Origin: an uncultured Oscillospiraceae bacterium
GTDB lineage: Bacteria > Bacillota > Clostridia > Oscillospirales > Oscillospiraceae
DNA: 62,188 nt
NCBI GenBank assembly: GCA_944385035.1
Contig: CALWVV010000013.1
Location: 1-62,188, forward strand
Direction of reading: 5' to 3'
Position 1 is the stretch's first letter, and each line of letters begins with the position of its first letter. Shown here one piece after another: positions 19,344 through 29,345 of the stretch. Position numbers and translations under genes: made by a program. The notes under the pieces were generated by a model. It did not search any database, had not been told where the DNA came from, and worked only from the letters and a program-made list of their open reading frames with translations.

Positions 19344-20294
19344 ATGTCCATGGCCGGCTTTTTCAACGCGGTGTCCGCCTGCCTGGTGCTGCTGCTGATT
19401 ATGTCCCTGGGGTATTTTATGGGACAGCTGGGCTGGATGACGGCTCAGGAGAAAGGGTTTGTAAGCAAATATATTGTCAACATCGCGGTGCCCTGCAACT
19501 GCATTGTAGGACTGCTCAATAACCTGGACCGGGACAGCCTGGCCCATGCGGGCTGGATGCTGGTGGCGGGGCTGCTGGGTGTTGGTATGACACTGCTGAT
19601 TTCCATGGGAGCGGCTACCCTGCTCCGTCTGCCCCGAGAGCGGTGGGGTGTGTTTGTGGCCATGGCGGGCCTGTCCAATACTCTGTTTATCGGCATACCC
19701 GTGTGCACCCAGCTCTTCGGAGAGGCCTGTATGCCCTATTTGATGGTCTATTACTTATCCAATACCACCTTTCTCCAGTCGGTGGGGATTCTGCTTGTGG
19801 AGCGCTCCGGGACGGTTTCCACGGAAAAGGCCACTGTGTTTGGGTTTTGGAAGGATATTTTTACAAAGCCTCCCATTCTGAGTGTGATCTTTTCCATCTG
19901 CCTGCTGGTGCTGAACCTGCGCCTGCCCGATCCCCTGATGCGCTTTGCGGGCTATGTGAGCGATTCCGTGACCCCCCTGGCCCTCATTTACTGCGGATTT
20001 ATTGTCTATGAGGTAGGATTGAAAAACCTGCGCCTGCTGCCCGGCCATGCTCTGATGCTGGTGCTGCGGCTGGTAGCGGCGCCCATGGTCTGCCTGGGCT
20101 TTTGTACCCTTTTTGGGGTGACGGGTCTTGCCCGGAGCGTATTCGTGGTAGAGAGCGCCCTGCCGGTGGTCAGCCAGATCACTGTCATGGCCGGAGCCTA
20201 TGGCGCCGACGAGAAATATGCCGCTACCGGGTCCTGCTTGTCCATTTTCTGCAGCTTTATCACCATTCCCATCCTGATGTTGATCTTAGGATAA
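19344..20294 (+). CDS. AEC-family transporter (auxin efflux carrier-like)
   Basis: A protein of about 316 residues with ten predicted hydrophobic helices, organised as two halves with a polar break around the middle (VERSGTVSTEKATVFGFW). It belongs to the AEC/BART-type carriers, which export or import organic anions in bacteria. The substrate is unknown. Three possible starts lie together (GTG 19341, ATG 19344, ATG 19350) behind AGGGGAGA; the last has the best spacing. Confidence 0.8.
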   Translation: MSMAGFFNAVSACLVLLLIMSLGYFMGQLGWMTAQEKGFVSKYIVNIAVPCNCIVGLLNNLDRDSLAHAGWMLVAGLLGVGMTLLISMGAATLLRLPRERWGVFVAMAGLSNTLFIGIPVCTQLFGEACMPYLMVYYLSNTTFLQSVGILLVERSGTVSTEKATVFGFWKDIFTKPPILSVIFSICLLVLNLRLPDPLMRFAGYVSDSVTPLALIYCGFIVYEVGLKNLRLLPGHALMLVLRLVAAPMVCLGFCTLFGVTGLARSVFVVESALPVVSQITVMAGAYGADEKYAATGSCLSIFCSFITIPILMLILG

Positions 20295-20328
20295 AAAAAT
20301 CCCGCCGGGTAAACGGCGGGATTTTTTT
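20293..20328. terminator. Bidirectional terminator between the AEC transporter and GH3 lipoprotein genes
   Basis: AAAAAAATCCCGCCG and CGGCGGGATTTTTTT form a 15-bp stem with a 6-nt loop, with A and T tracts on the two outer sides. It serves both convergent genes. Confidence 0.92.
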
Positions 20329-21499
20329 ATGAGAGAAGGCCCAGGTCATATTTCCAGCCCAGCACCCGTGCCGCGGCCTGGTCGATCTGCTGCATGGTGA
20401 GTGTACCCTCCTGAAGTGCGGAGAGTACCTGTGGGATTTCAGAGGCAAAGTCCGTCGTCACCAGCATATCATTTCCTGCCAGCAGGGCCAATACCGCTGC
20501 AGAAGTGCCGTATTCGGCCGCCGCAGCCATGGCAAGGTCATCGGTGAGGATGACCCCCGGAAAACCCAGTTCCTCCCGCAGAAGCTGGTGGACGGCAGGG
20601 GAGAGGGAGGCGGGCAGGGTATCATCCACCGCCGCCATAATATTGTGGGAGACCAGCACGGCGGTGCGGCCTTTTTGCGCGGCCTGGAACCCTGCCTGGA
20701 AGGGGAGAAAATCTTCGGCCCGGAACTGATCCAAGGGCCGCTCGTCCAGGGCGGAGCCGGTGTGGGTGTCCTCATTGGGACCATAGCCGGGGAAGTGCTT
20801 TAATACGCTGCCCATGCCGTCCGATTCCATCTGAGACACCACAGCGGAAATGTAATTTGCCGTCTCCTGAGCACCCCGGCCCAGGGTGCGGGGGTAAATA
20901 AAGTCCTCCGGATCGGTGGAAAGGTCGGCTACCGGGGCAAAGTTTACGTGGATGCCCAGGTCTTGCAGGAGGGCATCCTTTTCCGCTGTATCCGCCACAA
21001 TGGCCTCCAGTCCTCCCTGGGCGTAAAGCTCCTGGGGAGAGGAAAAGCGCTGGGCGCGAAGATTTGGATTGGTGCTGACACGGGCCACGGTCCCACCCTC
21101 CTCATCCACACCCATGAGCATGGGGATGGAGGCGGCAGCCTGGTAGGAGGCGATAGTCTCCTGCACCTGCTCACGGGTCTTGTGTTTAAAATCCCGGCCA
21201 AAGAGAAGGTAGCCTCCCAGGTGATACTCCTGGGCCAGGGCGGCCCCATCGTTCAGAGGACAGCGGGCAAAGAAGAGCTGTCCCACCTTTTCTTCCACCG
21301 TCATGGTGGAGAGAAGAGCATCAATGGCCTCCTGCCGGGGATCGGGCTGCGGTTCTTCAGGCGGCGGCGGACGCTTACTGCGTACCGGCAGAAGGGAGAA
21401 GGCAGATTGGGCCGGTTCATAGGGAAGAAAGCGTGCGGGCGCGGAGGAGCAGCCTGCAAGCAGGCCCAGAGCCAATAAAAAAACGAAAAGGCGCTTCAT
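20327..21499 (-). CDS. GH3 beta-N-acetylhexosaminidase-like lipoprotein (NagZ family)
   Basis: A 390-residue exported enzyme. The first 17 residues are a lipoprotein signal ending LLAGC (C17). The family-3 core includes MGVDEEGGTVAR, KHFPGYGPNEDTHTG (the catalytic His dyad loop) and the nucleophile segment VILTDDLAM. The usual KHFPGHG motif reads KHFPGYG. Such enzymes release GlcNAc from muropeptides in wall recycling. It probably acts on the outer face of the membrane. The stop lies six bases before the FAH-family gene on the far side, so the two may be cotranscribed. Confidence 0.88.
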   Translation of the reverse strand: MKRLFVFLLALGLLAGCSSAPARFLPYEPAQSAFSLLPVRSKRPPPPEEPQPDPRQEAIDALLSTMTVEEKVGQLFFARCPLNDGAALAQEYHLGGYLLFGRDFKHKTREQVQETIASYQAAASIPMLMGVDEEGGTVARVSTNPNLRAQRFSSPQELYAQGGLEAIVADTAEKDALLQDLGIHVNFAPVADLSTDPEDFIYPRTLGRGAQETANYISAVVSQMESDGMGSVLKHFPGYGPNEDTHTGSALDERPLDQFRAEDFLPFQAGFQAAQKGRTAVLVSHNIMAAVDDTLPASLSPAVHQLLREELGFPGVILTDDLAMAAAAEYGTSAAVLALLAGNDMLVTTDFASEIPQVLSALQEGTLTMQQIDQAAARVLGWKYDLGLLS

Positions 21500-21505
21500 A
21501 GGCTT

Positions 21506-22366
21506 TTAGCAGAAGGTGTTGGAGAGGGTCCCAATGCCCTGGATGGAGATGTCCACCCGGTCACCGGGCCGCAGCCAGCGCTTCTGGTCGGCGGGGTAGC
21601 CCTGCATGACCCCCTGGGGCGTGCCGGTAAAAATCAGGTCGCCGGGCTGGAGGGTAAAGTGGTGAGACAGGTCGGCGATGATATCCCGGAGAGAAAAAAT
21701 CATATCCGAGGTGTTGGAGTGCTGGCGCACCTCTCCGTTTACAGTGCTGGAGATGTCCAGATGCTCCGGGTCCAGGCTGTCCCCAGTGACCAGGCAGGGA
21801 CCAATGGGAGCAAAGCCGTCAAAGGTTTTGGACAGCAGCCACTGACCTCCCCGTGCAAACTGCAGATCGCGGGTGGACAGATCGTTGCCGCAGGTGTAGC
21901 CAAAGACGTAGTCCAGAGCGTGGCCCGGATCCACATTCCGGGCGGGTCTTCCCATAACAGCAACTAATTCTGCCTCGTAATCATACTCTTTGTAATCACC
22001 GGGAAGAGAAATGACATCCCCATGGGCAGCCAGGGCGTTGGAAAATTTATTGAACAGCACCGGGGCAGGGGGGAGGGGGAGGTTACACTCCTTGGCGTGC
22101 TGGCGGTAGTTGAGGCCAATGCACAGAATGCGCCCCGGCTGGGTGACCACAGGGGCCAGGGGGGCATCGGTAAAGCACTGGGCATCCTCAAGCAGGGGAT
22201 TCAGCAGCCGGTTCAGGGCCTCGCTGCCCAGAGGCAGGGCCGCGGCCATGGTGTCCGGCACGGTGCAGCCCTTTCGGGTGGCCTCGGCGGCCACATCCAC
22301 GATACCCCGGTCGGTCCAGAGGCCCAGGGCGGGCTGGCCATTACGCCAGAATTGGGTGAGCTTCAT
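21506..22366 (-). CDS. Fumarylacetoacetate hydrolase (FAH) family enzyme
   Basis: A 286-residue protein. The ATG at 22366 is used because AGGAGG is seven bases upstream of it; the ATG two codons earlier is too close. The C-terminal two-thirds is the FAH fold, with ILCIGLNYRQHAKE, the metal ligands in EYDYEAELVAVMG, GYTCGNDLSTRDLQFARGG and the late GDLIFTGTPQGV. Members hydrolyse, decarboxylate or isomerise acylpyruvate-type compounds, so a specific reaction cannot be assigned. It lies just upstream of the GH3 lipoprotein gene. Confidence 0.87.
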   Translation of the reverse strand: MKLTQFWRNGQPALGLWTDRGIVDVAAEATRKGCTVPDTMAAALPLGSEALNRLLNPLLEDAQCFTDAPLAPVVTQPGRILCIGLNYRQHAKECNLPLPPAPVLFNKFSNALAAHGDVISLPGDYKEYDYEAELVAVMGRPARNVDPGHALDYVFGYTCGNDLSTRDLQFARGGQWLLSKTFDGFAPIGPCLVTGDSLDPEHLDISSTVNGEVRQHSNTSDMIFSLRDIIADLSHHFTLQPGDLIFTGTPQGVMQGYPADQKRWLRPGDRVDISIQGIGTLSNTFC

Positions 22367-22387
22367 AAACATTCCTCCTAGAAAACG

Positions 22388-22415
22388 GGGGCCGGCCCGT
22401 TCTGGAGCCGGCCCC
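22388..22415 (-). terminator. Terminator downstream of aspS
   Basis: On the minus strand GGGGCCGGC and GCCGGCCCC pair around a 10-nt loop and are followed by CGTTTTC. A second small hairpin (CCCCATG/CATGGGG, around 22467-22483) lies nearer to the aspS stop. Confidence 0.65.
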
Positions 22416-22508
22416 GGATTGGGTCAGAAGATATATAAGGAAATTTTACCCGCCAAAGAGCGCGCCCCATGTGCCATGGGGTCCCTTTGTGGATGACAGG
22501 GGAAGGAA

Positions 22509-24308
<1,800 letters not shown>

Positions 24309-24374
24309 AAAAATCAACTCCATTTTGTATTATTGAAAAGAAATATAGCAAAGCAAAATCAATTTTCCTCAAGC

Positions 24375-24853
24375 TTAGTCGACTTCCACATCAGGACAAG
24401 AGGAAAGAAGATTTGCCACCTGCTGCTGAAACCCGGTCCCACCCAGAGGGAAATAGGTCCTGTCATTCAGACTCAGGTCAGGGCCATAGAACCGGAGGGT
24501 ATAGGAGCGTCCATCCTCCTGATGGAAAAAAGATCCGCAGAGTAGGGCTCCAATGTGATGACCGAGGTGGAGGGCGTCCTTCCCCAAGAGAAGAGGTCCA
24601 CAGGGCTGCGCACATAGCGGGTAGCGGTGAGCAGCTCCATAAGCTGCTGAAACTCTTGGGAGTCTACCTCCACCCGGACATTACGGCTTTTCAGGCCGGA
24701 GCCGGGATCACGGGGAATGAGGAGGGCATCACACAGGGCAATCTCCTGCTGGTCCAGTCCGGAGAGGGCTCCGGTCAGCGTACGGGGCCAGAAGTACCAG
24801 GCGCCCAGGAGAAGGACAACTGCAAGCAGCAGTGGAGGAAGAAATTTCTTCAT
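24375..24853 (-). pseudogene. Membrane-anchored protein of unknown function, frameshifted in an A6 tract
   Basis: The frame from 24853 encodes a membrane anchor (LLLAVVLLLGAWYFW), then a soluble domain, and stops early at 24473. Its last good stretch is STSVITLEPYSADLF. The next frame continues naturally with HQEDGRSYTLRFYGPDLSLN to a stop at 24375. The switch coincides with a run of six A (24526-24531, T6 on the coding strand). One added T would restore a protein of about 159 residues. It could be a true mutation, an assembly error or slippage. It lies between hisS and aspS. No family recognised. Confidence 0.7.
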
Positions 24854-24883
24854 AGGGCCCTCCTTTCCCGCGTGTGGGGCTTG

Positions 24884-26251
24884 TTACTCGCCTTTATCCA
24901 GAATGGGGGTACCCTGGTTCAGCTCCACCAGACCGGCCTGAATGGCGGCTACCGCTTCGCTGACGGGCAGCTTCACCTGCTCGCCGGTGCGCATATTCTT
25001 CACGGCGGCGGCGTTGTCCTTGATCTCGTCCTCCCCCAGGAAAATCACATAGGGGACGGCGATCTTGTCGGCATAGGACATCTTCTGCTTGAACTTCTTC
25101 TGCTCGCCGTAAATCTGCGTACGGATATTGGCGCCCCGCAGGCTGGTAGCCAGGGAGATGGCAGGGCCCATATCCTCAGTCATGGGGAGGATGAGCACGT
25201 CGGCAGGGGCGGTGTTGAGGGAATCGTTGAGATAGCCCTGGTCCTCCAGGACGAAGAACAGCCGGGTCAGGCCGATGGAGATGCCCACGCCGGGCAGCTG
25301 CTTGTCCGTATAATACTCCGCCAGGTTGTCATACCGACCGCCGGAGCAGATGGAGCCGATCTCCGGGTGATCCAGCATGGTGGTCTCATACACGGTGCCG
25401 GTATAGTAGTCAAGGCCGCGGGCAATGGTCAGATCCAGAGCAAAGTTGGCCTCGGGCACACCAAAGCCAGCCAGGTTTTTCACCATGGCGCCCAGCTCGT
25501 CCAGGCCCTCGTCAAACTTTTCGTTCCGGCCCCGGTACTGCTCCAGAGAAGCGAGGATCTCAGCATTGCTGCCCTTGATGTCGATAAAGCGCAGGATCTC
25601 GGCTGCCTGTTCATCAGTCAGGCCAATTTCCGGGGCGGTGAGCAGATCGCGCACGCTCTTCTCGCCGATTTTTTCCAGCTTGTCCACGGTGCGCATGATG
25701 TCACCGGACTTCCGGGTCAGGTCCAGCATGCCATAAAAGCCGTTGAGGATCTTGCGGTTGTTCACCCGGATCTGGAAACGGCGCAGGCCCAGGGCGGTAA
25801 AGGTGCGGTAAATGATGGCGGGAATTTCCGCGTCGTTGGAGATGTCCAGCTTGCCGTCGCCGATGATGTCGATATCAGCCTGATAGAACTCGCGGAAGCG
25901 GCCCCGCTGGGCACGCTCGCCCCGGTACACCTTGCCGATCTGGAAGCGGCGGAAGGGGAAGGCCAGGTTGGCATAGTTGAGCGCCACATATTTGGCCAGA
26001 GGGACGGTCAGGTCAAAGCGCAGGGACAGGTCGCTGTCGCCCTTGTTAAAGCGGTAGATCTGCTTTTCCGTCTCGCCGCCGCCCTTGGCCAGCAGAACCT
26101 CGCTGGCCTCGATGAGGGGGGTGTCCAGGGGAGTAAAGCCATAGAGGGAGAAGGATTCACGAATGATAGCGGCCATACGGTCAAACTGAATCTGACGGCC
26201 GGGAAGCAGTTCCATAAAACCGGAGAGGGTACGGGGTTGTACTTTAGCCAT
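24884..26251 (-). CDS. hisS: Histidine-tRNA ligase
   Basis: A 455-residue class II synthetase starting MAKVQPRTLSGFMELLPGRQ. Motif 2 surroundings (FRRFQIGKVYRGERAQRGRFREFYQ) and the histidine-specific RGLDYYTGTVYE are clear. A C-terminal anticodon-binding domain follows. It is the first gene of the operon ending in aspS and is preceded by a T-box leader whose signals point to tRNA-Asp rather than tRNA-His. Confidence 0.96.
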   Translation of the reverse strand: MAKVQPRTLSGFMELLPGRQIQFDRMAAIIRESFSLYGFTPLDTPLIEASEVLLAKGGGETEKQIYRFNKGDSDLSLRFDLTVPLAKYVALNYANLAFPFRRFQIGKVYRGERAQRGRFREFYQADIDIIGDGKLDISNDAEIPAIIYRTFTALGLRRFQIRVNNRKILNGFYGMLDLTRKSGDIMRTVDKLEKIGEKSVRDLLTAPEIGLTDEQAAEILRFIDIKGSNAEILASLEQYRGRNEKFDEGLDELGAMVKNLAGFGVPEANFALDLTIARGLDYYTGTVYETTMLDHPEIGSICSGGRYDNLAEYYTDKQLPGVGISIGLTRLFFVLEDQGYLNDSLNTAPADVLILPMTEDMGPAISLATSLRGANIRTQIYGEQKKFKQKMSYADKIAVPYVIFLGEDEIKDNAAAVKNMRTGEQVKLPVSEAVAAIQAGLVELNQGTPILDKGE

Positions 26252-26429
26252 AAGTCAAAATCCTTTCTGTTGTGGAATTGTGTTTTTATAGCGGGGCAGG
26301 GGCCCGCGGCGCCGAGACGGCGGCTGATTCAAATTATTCTTCCCCTGGGGGAAGATGGAATTTGTGTCGCAGTGCAGGCATCAGCGTCATCATAAAAAAC
26401 TCCTTCCACAGATTTTGCTTGTGTGCGGG
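26252..26429 (-). other. Untranslated stretch between T-box terminator and hisS
   Basis: About 178 bp between the end of the T-box terminator and the hisS start. No open frame with a ribosome site, hairpin of note or promoter was seen. It seems to be 5' untranslated leader only. Confidence 0.4.
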
Positions 26430-26676
26430 AAAAAACGGGCGCTCTCATCCCATGGATTGGGACGAGAGCGCATACGCTTCGTGGTGCCACCCAATTTCAA
26501 GCGCGGTACTGCGCTCCTTTTGCCTTTTGTTGCGGAAAGGGGACCGCGCCCGTCTCCGGGCCCGCTGGTAGCGCCGTCTTCGCCGGAACCGCACCCTGAG
26601 GCCCTCTCAACCCAATGGGGCCTCTCTCTGTCGGGGGGTGTGCCGGGTACTTGTACGCCGTCATCACGGTGAATTA
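26430..26676 (-). promoter_or_regulatory. T-box riboswitch (tRNA-Asp type) controlling hisS-aspS
   Basis: The minus strand contains the T-box GGGTGGCACCACG (26484-26496) and a following terminator: GCGCTCTCGTCCC pairing with GGGATGAGAGCGC, then six T (26430-26471). Stem I shows AAGTA on its 5' side, an AGAGAGAGG bulge region and GGTTGAGAG in the distal loop. The 3' side reads GCGAAGACGGCG, which suggests specifier GAC (Asp). The UGGC in the T-box would pair with a tRNA ending GCCA, the tRNA-Asp discriminator, and not with tRNA-His. Uncharged tRNA-Asp should therefore allow read-through into hisS-aspS. Confidence 0.85.
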
Positions 26677-26682
26677 TTTAGT

Positions 26683-26711
26683 ATGCTAACCTAAAACAGC
26701 AAAAATGTCAA
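26683..26711 (-). promoter_or_regulatory. Promoter of the T-box leader and hisS operon
   Basis: TTGACA (26706-26711) and TAGCAT (26683-26688) on the minus strand, spaced by 17 bp. The -35 is perfect and the -10 matches at four of six bases. It overlaps the end of the preceding gene only slightly. Confidence 0.65.
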
Positions 26712-26721
26712 GTGCCGCATC

Positions 26722-27138
26722 TTACAGGGCAAAGGGAACCCGGTTGGGATTCAAGCCCAGACGCCAGTCCAGATCGCCCCGAGCCAGGCCGTGGATGAGC
26801 AGCTCAGCGGTAGCCACATTGGTGGCCACAGGGACGGAGTGCTGGTCACACAGGCGGGTGATATACAAAATGTCCTTGTCCATTTCGTTATCCTGGGGGG
26901 AGTTGAAGAACAGGACCATGTCGATCTCGTTATAGATGATGCGCTGTCCGATCTGCTCAATTCCGCCGTGCTCGTGGGACAAAAACAGGTTGACGGGCAG
27001 ACCGGTGGCTTCCGCCACCATGCGTCCTGTAGCATTGGTAGCACAGACGGTATGCTTGGACAGAATGCCACAGTAAGCAGTGCAGAACTGGACCATCAAG
27101 TCTTGCTTTTTGGTGTGGCACATAATGGCAATATTCAT
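26722..27138 (-). CDS. Methylglyoxal-synthase-like protein lacking key catalytic residues
   Basis: A 138-residue protein of the MGS-like fold: MNIAIMCHTKKQDLMVQFC at the start and VATNVATAELLIHGL near the end. E. coli MgsA converts dihydroxyacetone phosphate to methylglyoxal using Asp and His residues in AHD, GGDQQ and PHDPD motifs. Here these read CHT, GGIEQ (I60 at the Asp71 position) and EMDKD (M86 at the His98 position, while D89 remains). The fold is clear but the usual activity is doubtful. It is cotranscribed with the MinD-like gene, 39 bp downstream of it. Confidence 0.75.
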   Translation of the reverse strand: MNIAIMCHTKKQDLMVQFCTAYCGILSKHTVCATNATGRMVAEATGLPVNLFLSHEHGGIEQIGQRIIYNEIDMVLFFNSPQDNEMDKDILYITRLCDQHSVPVATNVATAELLIHGLARGDLDWRLGLNPNRVPFAL

Positions 27139-27177
27139 GGGGGCGATACCTCCTTACAGCGTTATGTATCAAAAAAA

Positions 27178-27912
27178 TTATCGAATTCGCATGATGGGAA
27201 CGCGATTGCCCTCCAGCCGCAGGGCAATGTTCCAGCAGGCCTGGGCGGCGCCCCGCTTTCCACGGGAGGTCAGCGGTTGGCCCAAATTGGCGCACAGGAT
27301 CACCTGGGGATCTTCCGGGACCACTCCCAAAAGAGGAAGCCCGGCGGTATTCATGGCGTCATCAATGGTGGCGCGCAGGCGGCGCAGAAGTTTGACCTGA
27401 ATGCGGTTCATGACCAGGTGGACCTGGCGGATGTGTTCCAGCTCCTCCACGGTGCGCTGAGCATCCCGCAGGGAGGAGGTGTCGTTGGTGGCAATGACCA
27501 GGGCCCGGTCCGCCCCGCAGATGGCCAGCCGGAATCCGGCCCCCAATCCGGCGGGGGAATCGATCAAAACATAGTCATACATGGTGCGGGCGGTATTCAA
27601 AAGGGCCCGGACCTTATCCGGCGTGAGGTTGGCCGGCAGGGACATGGGGGCGGTGAGCAGAGACAAACCCTTTAAATCCGGGTGATCCACAGCCGCACGG
27701 GCCAGGGGACACCGCCCCAAAGCCACATCGGAAAAGTCCATCAGGGCCCGGTCGCTCAATCCCAGAGAAATGTCCAGGTTGCGAAGGCCGATGTCCATGT
27801 CAATACACAGTACCCTGCGGCCCATAAGGGCCAGGGATGCGGCGATGCCTCCGGTAATCGAGGTTTTTCCAGTACCTCCCTTGCCGGAGGTAATAGTTAC
27901 CACAGTTCCCAT
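27178..27912 (-). CDS. MinD-like ParA-family ATPase
   Basis: A 244-residue deviant Walker ATPase. The ATG at 27912 follows AGGAGG. The motif KGGTGKTSITGGIA is at residue ~10 and DSPAGLGAGF matches the MinD subgroup. MinD places the division site by recruiting MinC to the membrane. The C-terminus (LRLEGNRVPIMRIR) lacks an obvious amphipathic targeting helix of the usual KKGFFARLFG type. No minC or minE is in the window. It might be a MinD working with distant partners or a separate ParA-like protein. Confidence 0.75.
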   Translation of the reverse strand: MGTVVTITSGKGGTGKTSITGGIAASLALMGRRVLCIDMDIGLRNLDISLGLSDRALMDFSDVALGRCPLARAAVDHPDLKGLSLLTAPMSLPANLTPDKVRALLNTARTMYDYVLIDSPAGLGAGFRLAICGADRALVIATNDTSSLRDAQRTVEELEHIRQVHLVMNRIQVKLLRRLRATIDDAMNTAGLPLLGVVPEDPQVILCANLGQPLTSRGKRGAAQACWNIALRLEGNRVPIMRIR

Positions 27913-27939
27913 GGAAAATCCTCCTAACATCACAATTCA

Positions 27940-27967
27940 AGTGTACCACAAATCTGTCCGCCGTCAA
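27940..27967 (-). promoter_or_regulatory. Promoter of the MinD-like gene
   Basis: TTGACG (27962-27967) and TACACT (27940-27945) on the minus strand with a 16-bp spacer, ending about 28 bp before the start codon. Upstream (27970-28020) are two short A/T-rich inverted repeats, probably the rsmG terminator. Confidence 0.6.
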
Positions 27968-28020
27968 CCGTTTCCCCAAAATCTTTTTGGAAAAATTTAC
28001 ATTTTGTAAAAAAACGGAGT

Positions 28021-28728
28021 TTACAGGGGCGCTTTTTGTATTTTTGCCCACCGGCGGGGATAGCCCTTCAGGGTGGGGGCGACCTTTTGAATGAGGACCA
28101 CCCGGTGGACCACATCGGTGCCCGGAATGGTATAATCCCGCACTTCCCGGACCCGTCCGCCCAATAGCTGGATGGCGTGGGCGGCGTCCGCCAGTTCCTG
28201 GTCGCTGCTGGTGGACTTCATAGCTAAAAAGGTCCCGCCGGGGCGCACATAGGGCAGGCACAGCTCGCACAGCACCCGCAGGTCGGCCACGGCTCGGGCC
28301 GTGGCAAAGTCAAAGCTGTCCCGGAAGCCTTTCACCAGGGCCTGTTCTTCGGCGCGGGCGTGGACGGTGCGCACACCCTCCAGGCAAAGGGCAGCGGCCA
28401 CCTCCTCCAGCCAGTCCAGCCGCTTGTTGAGGCTGTCCAGCAGGGTGAGCTCCAGGGAGGGGACCAGAATTTTCAGGGGCAGGCCGGGAAAGCCCGCACC
28501 GGTCCCCACATCAAGGAGGGTCTTGCCTGCAAAGTCCGCCATCCCTGCCAGGGCGGCACAGTCCAGCATGTGCAGGCGGGCCACCTGGTCCGGCTCCCGG
28601 ATGGCGGTCAGGTTCATGACCTGGTTTTTCTCCAGGAGCATTTGGCCATATTGGGACAATTGTTCTGCCGCCTGGGGATTGGCGTCCAGGCCCAGCTGGG
28701 CCAGACCGTCGGAAATGATGGTTTTCAT
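28021..28728 (-). CDS. rsmG: 16S rRNA (guanine-N7) methyltransferase RsmG
   Basis: A 235-residue SAM-dependent methyltransferase (old name GidB) acting on G527 of 16S rRNA. Motif I is LLDVGTGAGFPGLPLKIL, with SLNKRLDWLEEV and FDFATARAVADL following. In many Firmicutes it follows mnmG near the origin; here it has been separated and lies 16 kb from jag in the opposite orientation. Confidence 0.95.
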   Translation of the reverse strand: MKTIISDGLAQLGLDANPQAAEQLSQYGQMLLEKNQVMNLTAIREPDQVARLHMLDCAALAGMADFAGKTLLDVGTGAGFPGLPLKILVPSLELTLLDSLNKRLDWLEEVAAALCLEGVRTVHARAEEQALVKGFRDSFDFATARAVADLRVLCELCLPYVRPGGTFLAMKSTSSDQELADAAHAIQLLGGRVREVRDYTIPGTDVVHRVVLIQKVAPTLKGYPRRWAKIQKAPL

Positions 28729-28750
28729 AATGGTTCCTCCCTGTCAGCCG

Positions 28751-29119
28751 TTAAAAGCCAATGATGGTTACCCCTACCATCCCAAAGTTGGACAAAAGGC
28801 CCACGATCCCGATGGGAAGGGTAGCAAGGGCCAGCAGCCAGCACACCACGGCGGCCAGAATGGCCATCCACTTACCAGGCCGGCCGGTGGAGCGCCAGCT
28901 GACCAGGGACAGGATGCCCAGACCGATGAGACCGGGGACGGTGAGCAGGGGAGCCAGGTTGCCTAGGGTGGTGCCGGTATAAAAGTAATAGGTCGTCAGC
29001 CCCAGGAGGATGAGCACATAGACCAGGGCGATCCAGGCCAGGGTGCGCTTGACTGGGGAGGCGGGGGTGTAGCCTTTTTCATCCCGGTCCTGCTTGTTCA
29101 AATGGTTGGATTCGGGCAT
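28751..29119 (-). CDS. Small multi-pass membrane protein, unknown
   Basis: A 122-residue protein beginning MPESNHLNKQDRDEKGY, with GAGGAAC eight bases before the ATG. After a 24-residue polar head there are four hydrophobic stretches (WIALVYVLILLGL, LLTVPGLIGLGIL, WMAILAAVVCWLLALA, IGIVGLLSNFGMVGV). No family is recognised. It is 22 bp upstream of rsmG and presumably cotranscribed with it. Confidence 0.65.
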   Translation of the reverse strand: MPESNHLNKQDRDEKGYTPASPVKRTLAWIALVYVLILLGLTTYYFYTGTTLGNLAPLLTVPGLIGLGILSLVSWRSTGRPGKWMAILAAVVCWLLALATLPIGIVGLLSNFGMVGVTIIGF

Positions 29120-29169
29120 AGAAGTTCCTCACTTTTTACATTGGAATGGTCGTTTGCGTTTAGGAGCGC

Positions 29170-29196
29170 TGAACCCCTTGCGGCGCAAGGGGTTCA
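29170..29196. other. Perfect hairpin in the serS-downstream intergenic region
   Basis: TGAACCCCTTGC and GCAAGGGGTTCA form a 12-bp perfect stem with a 3-nt loop in the 226-bp gap (29120-29345). No T run follows on either strand, so it is not a standard terminator. The rest of the gap holds no visible gene. Confidence 0.4.
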
Positions 29197-29345
29197 GGCG
29201 TTGACCGTTCTGGAGCCGTTTTCAGAGGCAAAAATGACCCAGGATAGGTCCCAGGGCGGTAAAAACGGCTGGAGACAGGTAAAACATATAGTTATATTTT
29301 AAGAAAAAACAACAAGTTGAAATACGAACTGTATCGTCCGGTCTA

